Part shown: piece by piece, positions 43,079 through 50,634 of the stretch
How positions within the stretch are numbered: position 1 is the first letter of the stretch
Layout: each line of letters opens with the position of its first letter
Source of the DNA: JAFDWI01 sp964595905
GTDB lineage: Bacteria; Actinomycetota; Acidimicrobiia; Acidimicrobiales; Iamiaceae
DNA: 55,279 bases
Reading direction: 5' to 3'
Assembly (NCBI GenBank): GCA_964595905.1
Contig: CAZQSU010000006.1
Coordinates: 1-55,279, forward strand
Notes under the pieces: generated by a model
Seen by the model: the letters and a program-made list of their open reading frames with translations, nothing else
Databases searched by the model: none
What the model was told of the DNA's origin: nothing
Position numbers and translations under genes: made by a program

Positions 43079-44271
43079 GCGACACTCCCGTGGGGGAACA
43101 GGCCGGCGAAACCGTTCCGGTCGATCACGTAGGTCAATCGGCGGGCGGTCGCGTCGGCACTTTCGGGGAGACGCAGCGCCGGTTGGAGGTGCCGGACGAG
43201 GATCGAGATGTCGGCTTCGTCGCACAGGCCGGTCGCGCCGTGCAGGTGCTGGGTCGACCGCAGCACCTCGCGGGCGACGTCGACGGCGTGGCACCGCAAC
43301 GCGAGGGCGTCACCGTAGGCCCGATCCGGGTCGGTGGTGAGTCGCCAGAGCGTGAAGCGGGCCAGTTCGCCGAGCCCGGTCACCGCCACCGATGCGTCGG
43401 CGAGCGCGAAGCGCACCGTCTGGAATGCGGTGAGCGGCTTGTCGAACTGCTCCCGCTCGGAGGTGTGCCGGGCGGCGAGGGTGACGGCCTGCTCGAGCGC
43501 GCCGAGGATCCGCCACGAGGTGAGGGTCAGCCACCACGCGGTTCGGATCAGGTCGTCGTCGTGTTCGCCGGCCGTGGTCATCGGCCCGTCGATGACGAGA
43601 TCGGCGCAGAACGGGCCGAGCTTTGCTGATGCGTGTACGCCCGAACCGATGCGGTCCCAGGTGCCGGTCCCGCGCAGACCGTCGAGGGTCGCCACGTCCC
43701 AACTCGGCGCGAGGTCGCCGTGGTCGACGCGCACCGGACCGTGTTCGGCTGGTCGGCCGCCGGCAGTGACGTGCGGCGCAGTGTCGCCGTGAACCGGATC
43801 GTGTGGCGCCGCGCCGAGTGGTGCGGGGTCGTCCAGTGGCGCGTCCGGGAGCCGATCACGGGCGGTGTCATGGACGGCGGCGTCGAGGTCCGCATCATGA
43901 GCCGTTCGATGAGCCGTCGCGGGGTCCTGGGTCGGGTCTCGCCGCTTCGCTTCGCATCGACGCGGGAGCGTGGCGACCACGGCGAACGGCCTGCCCGTCG
44001 CGGGGTCACCCAGCAGTGTCGCCTCGACGGGGTAGGGCAGCACTACCGCGCCGGCCGCCCGGCTCAACACGGCGGCCGCGCCCGCAGGAGCGGCGCCGTC
44101 CCGCGGGTCGAGGTCGTCGGCACCGAGCGCATCGAGTGCGGCCGCCGCCTCGGATCGCACCGACGGGTCGGCTTCGGCGCGGCGGGCGAACGCGACGCCG
44201 CCCAGGTCGGCGAAGGCGTGCCGTGCGGCCGCCTCGAACGCGAGCGCTGCATCGGGCAGGTCGGGGTTCAT
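43075..44271 (-). CDS. Acyl-CoA dehydrogenase-like protein with His/Asp-rich insert
   Basis: A 398-residue protein. The C-terminal helical domain is typical of the family: ASEREQF-like SEREQFDKPLTAFQTVRFAL at 271-290 and QHLHGATGL at 341-349. Residues about 104-175 are a low-complexity insert rich in Asp, His, Ala and Pro in place of the usual mid domain; no QxxTEPGAGSD-like motif is found. Flavin binding by the mid domain is therefore doubtful. Paired acyl-CoA dehydrogenases in actinobacteria can form alpha2beta2 enzymes in which one subunit is non-catalytic. With the second copy at 44474-45649 this may be such a pair, by inference. ATG 44271 is preferred over 44289. Confidence 0.8.
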   Translation of the reverse strand: MNPDLPDAALAFEAAARHAFADLGGVAFARRAEADPSVRSEAAAALDALGADDLDPRDGAAPAGAAAVLSRAAGAVVLPYPVEATLLGDPATGRPFAVVATLPRRCEAKRRDPTQDPATAHRTAHDADLDAAVHDTARDRLPDAPLDDPAPLGAAPHDPVHGDTAPHVTAGGRPAEHGPVRVDHGDLAPSWDVATLDGLRGTGTWDRIGSGVHASAKLGPFCADLVIDGPMTTAGEHDDDLIRTAWWLTLTSWRILGALEQAVTLAARHTSEREQFDKPLTAFQTVRFALADASVAVTGLGELARFTLWRLTTDPDRAYGDALALRCHAVDVAREVLRSTQHLHGATGLCDEADISILVRHLQPALRLPESADATARRLTYVIDRNGFAGLFPHGSVA

Positions 44272-44315
44272 GCCGCCCGTCCGTGACACCTCGGCGCCGA
44301 CCGGCCGCGTGCCGT

Positions 44316-44361
44316 TCTTTGCACGGTTGACCCGGTCAGAGCGGGGTCAACCGTGCAAAGA
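44316..44361. terminator. Terminator-like hairpin with 18-base arms
   Basis: A perfect inverted repeat, TCTTTGCACGGTTGACCC at 44316-44333 and its complement at 44344-44361, with a 10-base loop. It lies 112 bases after the stop of the acyl-CoA dehydrogenase at 44474-45649 on the minus strand. No U-tract follows, so it would be a hairpin-only terminator or an RNA-stability element. Confidence 0.7.
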
Positions 44362-44473
44362 CGTGTCGGGCGTTCGGCCGATGCGGCAGAAACCGGTTCG
44401 TTCTCGCTTGCTCCTCCCGCGCGCGCCCGTGTCGAGTGGGAACGGCGGCGTGCCCCTTCGGGGCGAGCGGTGG

Positions 44474-45649
44474 TCACCGGCTCGCCGCCGCGCCGGTCCG
44501 CCGCAACAGGTCCTTGGCGACGATCATGCGTTGCACCTCGATCGTGCCCGACGCCACCGTCGCCGCCTGGGCGTAGCGCCAGTGGTCCTCGGCCGCGCCG
44601 TGGATCGGGGCGTCCGGCCCCGCGTCGAGGCTCGTCTCGCCGAGCACGTCGGCCAACAGGTCGCCGACCTGGAGGTCGCAGGTGGTCACCGCGATGCGTG
44701 CGGCGCTGGCGAGCGCATCGAAGTCGTCGCCGGCGGCCTGGGCGAACACGGTTCGGTAGGCGAGCAGGCGCGCGACCCGCACCGAGACGAGCGCACGGGC
44801 CCACCGGGCCGCGTACTCCTCGGGGATGCCGCCGATGTCGGCGGCCAGGATCGACAGCAGCCGCTCGCAGCGGGCGTAGCGGGCGATCCCGACCCGCTCG
44901 TGGGCCAGCGCCCGCTTGATCACCGCCCAACCGTCGCCGACCCCGCCGAGCACACCGTCGGCGCCGACGGACACGTCGTCGAAGAAGACCTCGTTGAGGT
45001 GGTGCGGACCGAGCATCGAATCGATCGGCACGACCTGCACGCCCGGTGTGTCCATCGGGACGAGGAACATCGTGACGCCGTCGTGCCGGCTTCCGCCGGA
45101 TCCGGCGTGGCGCGACCCGTCACCGACCCGGGCGGCGAGCACGCACCACTGGGCCATCGACGCGTACGACGTCCAGATCTTCTGGCCACGGATGCGCCAC
45201 CCGTCGTCGTCGGGGGTGGCCCGGGTCGTCAGCGCAGCCAGGTCCGACCCGGCGCCGGGTTCGCTGAACCCCTGGCACCAGATCACCTCGCCCCGGGCGA
45301 TCGGGGGCAGATGCTCGCTCTTCTGGGCTTCGGTGCCGAAGGCCATGATCGCCGGGCCGACCCAGTTGAGCCCCATGTACTGCGCGCCCCGCGGTTCGTG
45401 GTGGGCCCACATCTCCTCGCGCACCACAATCTGGGCCCACACGTCGCCACCGGCGCCGCCGTACTCCGTCGGCCACGACAGCGTCAGCAGCCCCTCGTCC
45501 GCGAGCAGACGACAGAAACGCTGGGTCGTGGCCAGGTCTTCGGGGTCGTCGGTGAACGCGCCGAGGAAGCCCTCGGGCAGCTCATCGGCGATCAGCGTGC
45601 GGAGGTGGGTGCGGAGCTGGGTTGCGCTGTCGCCGAAGTCGAAGTCCAT
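44474..45649 (-). CDS. Acyl-CoA dehydrogenase family protein
   Basis: A 391-residue acyl-CoA dehydrogenase with all standard regions: a helical N-terminus (MDFDFGDSATQLRTHLRTL), LSWPTEYGGAGGD, the FAD/substrate segment WCQGFSEPGAGSDLAAL, IRGQKIWTSYA, then the C-terminal helical domain with EVQRMIVAKDLL near the end. It catalyses alpha,beta-dehydrogenation of an acyl-CoA with flavin and electron-transfer flavoprotein. It diverges from the acyl-CoA ligase at 45708 and is next to the unusual dehydrogenase at 43075-44271. Confidence 0.95.
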   Translation of the reverse strand: MDFDFGDSATQLRTHLRTLIADELPEGFLGAFTDDPEDLATTQRFCRLLADEGLLTLSWPTEYGGAGGDVWAQIVVREEMWAHHEPRGAQYMGLNWVGPAIMAFGTEAQKSEHLPPIARGEVIWCQGFSEPGAGSDLAALTTRATPDDDGWRIRGQKIWTSYASMAQWCVLAARVGDGSRHAGSGGSRHDGVTMFLVPMDTPGVQVVPIDSMLGPHHLNEVFFDDVSVGADGVLGGVGDGWAVIKRALAHERVGIARYARCERLLSILAADIGGIPEEYAARWARALVSVRVARLLAYRTVFAQAAGDDFDALASAARIAVTTCDLQVGDLLADVLGETSLDAGPDAPIHGAAEDHWRYAQAATVASGTIEVQRMIVAKDLLRRTGAAASR

Positions 45650-45707
45650 CCGTGCCCCTGTTCCGTACCTGACGCTGATGTTAGTTCAGAATCTAGGATC
45701 GACGCCG
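45650..45707. promoter_or_regulatory. Divergent promoter region between acyl-CoA dehydrogenase and ligase
   Basis: A 58-base gap with an AT-richer part TTAGTTCAGAATCTAGG at 45681-45697 that forms an imperfect palindrome (TAG-TTC-GAA-CTA). It could be an operator for a TetR-type fatty-acid regulator. This is suggested by position and symmetry only. Confidence 0.35.
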
Positions 45708-47204
45708 ATGCCTTCCGAACCGTCCGCACCGGAGCCCGTCACGATCGCCGAGGTTCTCGACCGCTCATTGACGAGCACGCCCGACGCGGAGGCGCTGGTG
45801 ACCCGGTCGCGGCGGCTGAGCTACGCCGAACTCGACGCCGAAGCGAACCGGGCAGCGCGGGCGTGGCAGGCGCTCGGCGTCGGCTCCGGCGACCGGGTCG
45901 CAGTGAGTCTGGGAAACGAGGCCGACCTCGTCGTGGCTTTCCACGGCGCGATGCGCCTCGGGGCGGTCTGGGTGGGCGTCAACACCGCGCTGGCCGCACC
46001 CGAGCAACGGTGGTTGCTCGGCGACGCGTCGGTCGGCGTGCACCTGACCGAGGCGCCGGTCGCCGGAGCGGCCGCACGGCCGGTCGAATTGGACGAGTGG
46101 CGGGTCATCCTCGGCGAGCAGACGGACGATCCGGTCGGTGTCGAGATCGACCCGTTCGCGCCCGCGGGCATCGCCTACACGAGTGGCACGACCGGGCGAC
46201 CCAAGGGCGCGGTGCACAGCCAGTGGAACCTGCTGCTGCCCGGCGCGACCCTGTGCGCGACGCGTGGCTACGGCCCCGAGCTGCGCAAGGGCGACTGTCT
46301 GCCGCTGACGATCCTCAACATGCTCGTGCTCACCACACTCGTGGTCGCCCAGGCCGGGGGCACGTCGATCATCATGGACCGCATCGACCCCGAAGGCGTC
46401 GCCGAGTGGATCCGCGACGAGCGGGTCACCACCTGGAACGGTCCGCCCGCACTGCTGTACGGCCTGGCCCACGACGATGCGGTCCGGCCCGAGGATCTGT
46501 CGACGCTGGACGAGGTCTGGAACGGTGGCGCGGACTGCCCCGATGCGATCCGGGCCGCGTTCGAGGCGAAGTTCGGCCACGAGGTGCTCGGCACCTACGG
46601 GTTGACCGAGGCGCCGGCGGTCGTGGCCATCGACCCCCGCGGCGGCCCGCATCTGCCGGGCTCGAGCGGCGTGCCGCTCGAGCACCTCACCGTGCGGATC
46701 GTCGACGAGACCGGCGCGAGTGTACCGCCGGGCGAGACCGGCGAGATCTGCGTGTCGGCCGCGGACGACCGCTACCGCCCGATGCTCGGCTACCTGAACC
46801 GACCCGAGGCCACCGCCGACGCGCTCGTCGGCGGCGCACTGCACACCGGCGACGTGGGATTCCTCGGCGAGGCCGGCGAGTTGCACGTGCGGGACCGCAA
46901 GAAGCTCGTGATCCTGCGGGGCGGCGCCAACGTGTACCCCGCCGAGGTCGAGCGGGTGATCCACGAGTGCGACGGCGTCGCCGCCTGCGCGGTGGTGGGG
47001 ATGCCCGACGACCGGCTCGGCGAACGCGTGGTCGCCTTCATCGAAGCGGCCGATGGTGGCTCGGTCGACGCCGAGGCGGTGCGCGCGCACTGCGCGGCCA
47101 ACCTGGCGCGCTACAAGGTGCCCGAACGGGTCGTCACCGTCGACGCGTTCCCCCGCAACGCGATGGGCAAGATCGTCCGCAGCGAACTCGCCGACTTGTT
47201 CTGA
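45708..47204 (+). CDS. AMP-forming acyl-CoA ligase, second copy
   Basis: A 498-residue adenylate-forming enzyme. IAYTSGTTGRPKGAVHSQ is the P-loop, followed by the LGTYGLTEAP segment, GALHTGDVGF and the hinge region VRDRKKLVILRGGANVYPAEVE. The catalytic Lys488 is in FPRNAMGKIVRSEL. ATG 45708 is the preferred start. It is transcribed away from the acyl-CoA dehydrogenase. It probably supplies the CoA thioester for the neighbouring dehydrogenases; its substrate is not known. Confidence 0.94.
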   Translation: MPSEPSAPEPVTIAEVLDRSLTSTPDAEALVTRSRRLSYAELDAEANRAARAWQALGVGSGDRVAVSLGNEADLVVAFHGAMRLGAVWVGVNTALAAPEQRWLLGDASVGVHLTEAPVAGAAARPVELDEWRVILGEQTDDPVGVEIDPFAPAGIAYTSGTTGRPKGAVHSQWNLLLPGATLCATRGYGPELRKGDCLPLTILNMLVLTTLVVAQAGGTSIIMDRIDPEGVAEWIRDERVTTWNGPPALLYGLAHDDAVRPEDLSTLDEVWNGGADCPDAIRAAFEAKFGHEVLGTYGLTEAPAVVAIDPRGGPHLPGSSGVPLEHLTVRIVDETGASVPPGETGEICVSAADDRYRPMLGYLNRPEATADALVGGALHTGDVGFLGEAGELHVRDRKKLVILRGGANVYPAEVERVIHECDGVAACAVVGMPDDRLGERVVAFIEAADGGSVDAEAVRAHCAANLARYKVPERVVTVDAFPRNAMGKIVRSELADLF

Positions 47205-47248
47205 TCGGCGGTGCCCGGCGCGCCGGTGCGCGCAACCCGCATATCCTC

Positions 47249-47301
47249 CCGTTCTTTGGAGTGATGGCGTCCGTATTCGATGTCAACCCTCCAAAGAACG
47301 G
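47249..47301. terminator. Terminator-like hairpin between convergent genes
   Basis: Inverted repeat CCGTTCTTTGGAG (47249-47261) and its complement (47289-47301) with a 27-base loop, between the convergent acyl-CoA ligase and SDR genes. It shares the CCGTTCTTTG start with the hairpin at 44316, and the two bracket the dehydrogenase/ligase pair. Confidence 0.6.
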
Positions 47302-47337
47302 TTCGACGTCGTCGTCGTCGCCCACGGCGTCGACCGG

Positions 47338-48129
47338 TCAGATCGCGCGCAGGGTACCGCCGTCGACGGCGAGGGTCGCGCCGGTGATCCACGACGCGGG
47401 CTCGCTGCACAGAAAAGCCACCGCGGCGGCCGTCTCGTCGGGGGTGCCGAAGCGGCCGGTCGGCGGTGCGGTGCGGTGCAGTTGCCGGGCCATGACCTCG
47501 TCGACGGCGATGCTCCGCTCACGAGCCGAGGCTTCGGCATTGGCCCGAACGAGTTCGGTCTCGGTCACGCCGACGAGCAGGGCGTTGGAAGTGACACCGT
47601 GCGGCGCGAGCGCGGTCGACAGGGTCACCGACAGGTTCACCAGCGCGGCCTTCGCGGCGGAGTACGGGGCGAACAGCGCATCGGGGCGACGCGCGCTCGT
47701 CGACGCGACGTGCACCGTGCGCCCCCAGCCCGCGGCGCGCAGCACGGGAGCGCACGCGACGGCGAGGCGGGCCGGGGCGACGAAGTTCAGGGCGAGGTCA
47801 CGGTTCCAGTCCTCCGCCGTCAGTGCCTCCAGCGGTTTCGGCGGCGCGCCGCCGGCGTTGTTGACGAGGATGTCGATCCGACCGAACCGCTTGACACAGG
47901 CCGCGACGATGGCGTCGGGCCCATCGTCGTCGGTGATGTCGAATGCGCCGGCCTCGGCCTGCCCACCGGCAGCGACGATCGCGCCGACGACCCGTTCGAG
48001 CTTCTCGGCGCCGCGGGCGACCGCGAAGACCGAGACGCCTTCGTCTGCGAGCCGCTGCGCCACGGCCCGACCGATCCCCGCGCTCGCACCGGTCACGATC
48101 GCCACGCGTCCGTCCAGGCCGAGATCCAC
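47338..48129 (-). CDS. SDR family NAD(P)-dependent oxidoreductase
   Basis: A 263-residue classical SDR starting at GTG 48129 with VDLGLDGRVAIVTGASAGIG; the cofactor motif is at 13-20. NNAG is at 90-93, Ser143, Tyr156 and Lys160 form the catalytic set, and the end has ITGATLAVDGG. The frame is open to 48216, overlapping the divergent M24 gene. No good ribosome site precedes the start, so translation may be from a leaderless or weak site. The substrate is unknown. Confidence 0.92.
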   Translation of the reverse strand: MDLGLDGRVAIVTGASAGIGRAVAQRLADEGVSVFAVARGAEKLERVVGAIVAAGGQAEAGAFDITDDDGPDAIVAACVKRFGRIDILVNNAGGAPPKPLEALTAEDWNRDLALNFVAPARLAVACAPVLRAAGWGRTVHVASTSARRPDALFAPYSAAKAALVNLSVTLSTALAPHGVTSNALLVGVTETELVRANAEASARERSIAVDEVMARQLHRTAPPTGRFGTPDETAAAVAFLCSEPASWITGATLAVDGGTLRAI

Positions 48130-48158
48130 GGACGAGGAGGGTAGTGGCTCCGCTAATC

Positions 48159-48172
48159 TGACACGCGTGTCA
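48159..48172. promoter_or_regulatory. Perfect 14-base palindrome, candidate operator
   Basis: TGACACGCGTGTCA is a perfect palindrome lying between the divergent SDR (48129) and M24 peptidase gene. It covers the GTG start at 48167, so a bound regulator would block both transcription and possibly initiation. The evidence is symmetry and position only. Confidence 0.5.
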
Positions 48173-49435
48173 CCTTTCGCGAGTCGAGGAGTCGACTCGA
48201 CCGAGCCCGTGCCCACGGTCGACGGGGTGGCGATCCCCGAGGAGGCCGACCGGGCGCGGATGCGTCGGGACCGTCACGCGCGCCTCCAGGCGCAGCTCGC
48301 CGCCCACGACCTCGACGCGGTGGTGTGCTCGGGCACGGCGAACGTCGCGTATGCGGTGGGTGCCGACGCCCCGGCGTCCGACCCGGCGAGGGCGATGCTG
48401 GCCCGCCAAGTCGCGCTCGTGGTGCGCGGCGAGGACGCGCCGTACCTGCGCACCCCCTACCCAGAGGGCGCGCCGGGCGAACTCGACCCCGCCCGGGTCG
48501 GCCCCGCCGCGTATCTCGACCTCGACGACGGAGCCGCCGAGTTGATCGCCTGGGTCGCCGAGCGCGTGCGGCCGGGCGCCCGGGTGGGGATCGACGAGGT
48601 GACGCACCCGTTGCAGCGGGCATGCGCCGACACGGCGATCACCCTGGAGTCCGCGCAGCGGGTGCTGTCGACGGCCCGGGTGACCAAGACCGTCGACGAG
48701 CTGGCGTGCATCCGTGCCGCGGAGGCGCTCACCGAAGCGGCGATGGCCGACGCGTACGCGGCGCTGCGTCCCGGGGTCCGCCAGAGCGACCTGTCGGCGA
48801 TCTTCCTGAAGCGGATCTTCGAGTTGGGGGTCGAGAACGTCGGCGTCGACCCCATCTGGCAACCGATCCCACCGCACAAGGCCGACGGACCGCGCACCGT
48901 GCACGGCGATCTGGGGTTTCCCACGGCCTCGACCCAGGCGACCCTGGCCGAGGGCGACGTCGTCTGGAACGACACCGGGCTGCACGTGGGCGGCTACGCA
49001 TCGGACTTCGGTCGCACCTGGATCGTGTCGGACGACCCGCGTCCCAGCGACGCGCAGCTTGCCCAGTACGTGATGTGGCGGACGATCGTCGCCGAGTGCA
49101 AGGCGCTGGCCGCTCCCGGGGTCGACACGTTGCAGTTGTGCCGCCTGGCCACCAAGTGCAACGGCGGCACGAAGCCCTGGCTCGCCCACTTCTACCTGGC
49201 CCACGGCATCGGCACGTCGTCCGCGGAGATGCCCCTGGTGGGCACCGATCTGGGCGAGGCGTTCGACGAGCGCCAGGTGCTCAGCCCCGGCATGGTGCTG
49301 GTTTTCGAACCGGTCGTGTGGGTCGAAGGGGTGGGCGGCTACCGCGCCGAGGAGATCGTGGCGGTGACCGACGACGGCACCGTGTCGCTGAGCGGCGACT
49401 TCCCGTGGGCGCCCTTCCCCGAGGAGGTGCCGTGA
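48167..49435 (+). CDS. M24 family metallopeptidase-fold protein (Xaa-Pro peptidase-like), metal ligands present
   Basis: A 422-residue creatinase/prolidase-fold protein. The N-terminal non-catalytic domain (to about 170) is followed by the pita-bread domain. The metal ligands appear complete: Asp269 in VVWNDTG, Asp280 in ASDFGRTW, His346 in YLAHGIGT, Glu381 in VLVFEPVVW and Glu395 in GYRAEEIVAV. The family includes Xaa-Pro aminopeptidases, prolidases and non-peptidase amidinohydrolases, so the substrate is open. The start is GTG 48167, within the 14-base palindrome; the frame is open far upstream without homology. It overlaps the next gene by 4 bases. Confidence 0.92.
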   Translation: MSPFASRGVDSTEPVPTVDGVAIPEEADRARMRRDRHARLQAQLAAHDLDAVVCSGTANVAYAVGADAPASDPARAMLARQVALVVRGEDAPYLRTPYPEGAPGELDPARVGPAAYLDLDDGAAELIAWVAERVRPGARVGIDEVTHPLQRACADTAITLESAQRVLSTARVTKTVDELACIRAAEALTEAAMADAYAALRPGVRQSDLSAIFLKRIFELGVENVGVDPIWQPIPPHKADGPRTVHGDLGFPTASTQATLAEGDVVWNDTGLHVGGYASDFGRTWIVSDDPRPSDAQLAQYVMWRTIVAECKALAAPGVDTLQLCRLATKCNGGTKPWLAHFYLAHGIGTSSAEMPLVGTDLGEAFDERQVLSPGMVLVFEPVVWVEGVGGYRAEEIVAVTDDGTVSLSGDFPWAPFPEEVP

Positions 49436-50634
49436 ACACAGCGCTCACCGTCGCACCCGGCGGCATCGTTCCGCTGGCCGACGGGCCCGACCTCGCCGGG
49501 CTGCGCGCGCGACGCCGGCAGCGGGTCTTCGAGGCGATGGCGGCAGCCGACGTCGACGTGTTGATCATGGGCCGCCCCGCCGAGGTCACCTATGCCACCG
49601 GCACGCGTCAGCTCTGGTTGGCGGGCAGCCGGCCGTTCGGCCCGTCCGCGATCGCCGTGGCCGCCACCGGTCGGATCCACCTGTTGGGTACCTCCGACGA
49701 CGGGGTGCCCGATGAGGTCGGCTTCGGCGGCCTGTTCGCCATGTCGTGGAACCCCGCGCACGTCCGTGCCGCGGTCGCGGCGTTGCCCGGTATCGCCGAG
49801 GCCCGGCGGGTCGCGACCACCTCGGGCACCGTCGGCTTCGAGACGTTCATTCATGCGGTCGCCCCCGAGGCCGAGATCGTCGACGGTGCCGCGTTGCTCG
49901 ACACCGTCCGGCGCGTCAAGGACGCCGACGAGGTCGCATGTGTCGCAGCGGCGACCGCGCTGGCCGCGGACGCGTTGGGGGCGGTGGCCGCGCACGTCGC
50001 ACCGGGCGTGACCGAACGTGAGCTGCTCGCCATCTATCTGGGGCGGCTGGGTGAGTTGGGCGCACCGACCCCACCGACCGAGGGCATCGTGTGCGCCTGG
50101 TCGCCCGACGAGTCGCCGGTGTTGCGACGCGTCGCGACGCACCGACGCCTGGCCGTCGGTGACCGGGTCGTCGTCGACGTCGCCGCGAACGTCGCCGCCT
50201 ACGAGGGCGGCATCGGCACCACCGTGGTCGTGGGACCCGAAGGCGTCGACCTCCCCGACGAGCCCCCACCGGCGGCACGGCGTGCCGCCGAGGTGTTCGA
50301 CGCGATGGCCGCGGGGTGTCGACCCGGCGCCACCGGCGCAGCGGTGCGCCACGCGGTGATCTCGGCCGGTGGGGCGATGCCGCCCGACGGGGTGCTCTTC
50401 GGCGTCGGTCTGGGCGTCGAGCCGCCGGTGGTCGCGCTGGGTATCGGCGACGGCTCGGTCCTCGAGGCGGGCATGATCGTCGCCGTGTGCGCCTGGGTCG
50501 CCGACACCGACGACGGCGGCTGGTACGAGCGACGGCTGCTCCACGTCGGTGTGCACGAAGACGGCTCGGCGGCGCTGATCGGCCCGGTGGCCCCGCCGCC
50601 CGCCCCCCGCCCGTGGCAGGAGACGGCGCGATGA
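49432..50634 (+). CDS. M24 family-like protein with degenerate metal site
   Basis: A 400-residue paralogue of the preceding gene in tandem. The fold segments are recognisable, but most ligand positions differ. Asp249 in VVVDVAANVA is kept; the second Asp is replaced (YEGGIGTT, Glu258). The His of HGIG is replaced in FGVGLGVEPP, and the Glu of the FEP motif is replaced in MIVAVCAWV. One late Glu366 remains in YERRLLH. It is therefore probably not an active metalloenzyme and may be a partner or regulator of the intact copy. It is coupled at both ends by 4-base overlaps. Confidence 0.88.
   Translation: MNTALTVAPGGIVPLADGPDLAGLRARRRQRVFEAMAAADVDVLIMGRPAEVTYATGTRQLWLAGSRPFGPSAIAVAATGRIHLLGTSDDGVPDEVGFGGLFAMSWNPAHVRAAVAALPGIAEARRVATTSGTVGFETFIHAVAPEAEIVDGAALLDTVRRVKDADEVACVAAATALAADALGAVAAHVAPGVTERELLAIYLGRLGELGAPTPPTEGIVCAWSPDESPVLRRVATHRRLAVGDRVVVDVAANVAAYEGGIGTTVVVGPEGVDLPDEPPPAARRAAEVFDAMAAGCRPGATGAAVRHAVISAGGAMPPDGVLFGVGLGVEPPVVALGIGDGSVLEAGMIVAVCAWVADTDDGGWYERRLLHVGVHEDGSAALIGPVAPPPAPRPWQETAR

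Noticed and set aside
44270..49435. A very long open plus-strand frame (about 1700 codons) across several genes
   Set aside because: It runs antisense to acyl-CoA dehydrogenase genes and out of frame with the acyl-CoA ligase. Only its end (from 48167) has homology. GC-rich DNA lacks stop codons, so long spurious frames are expected.
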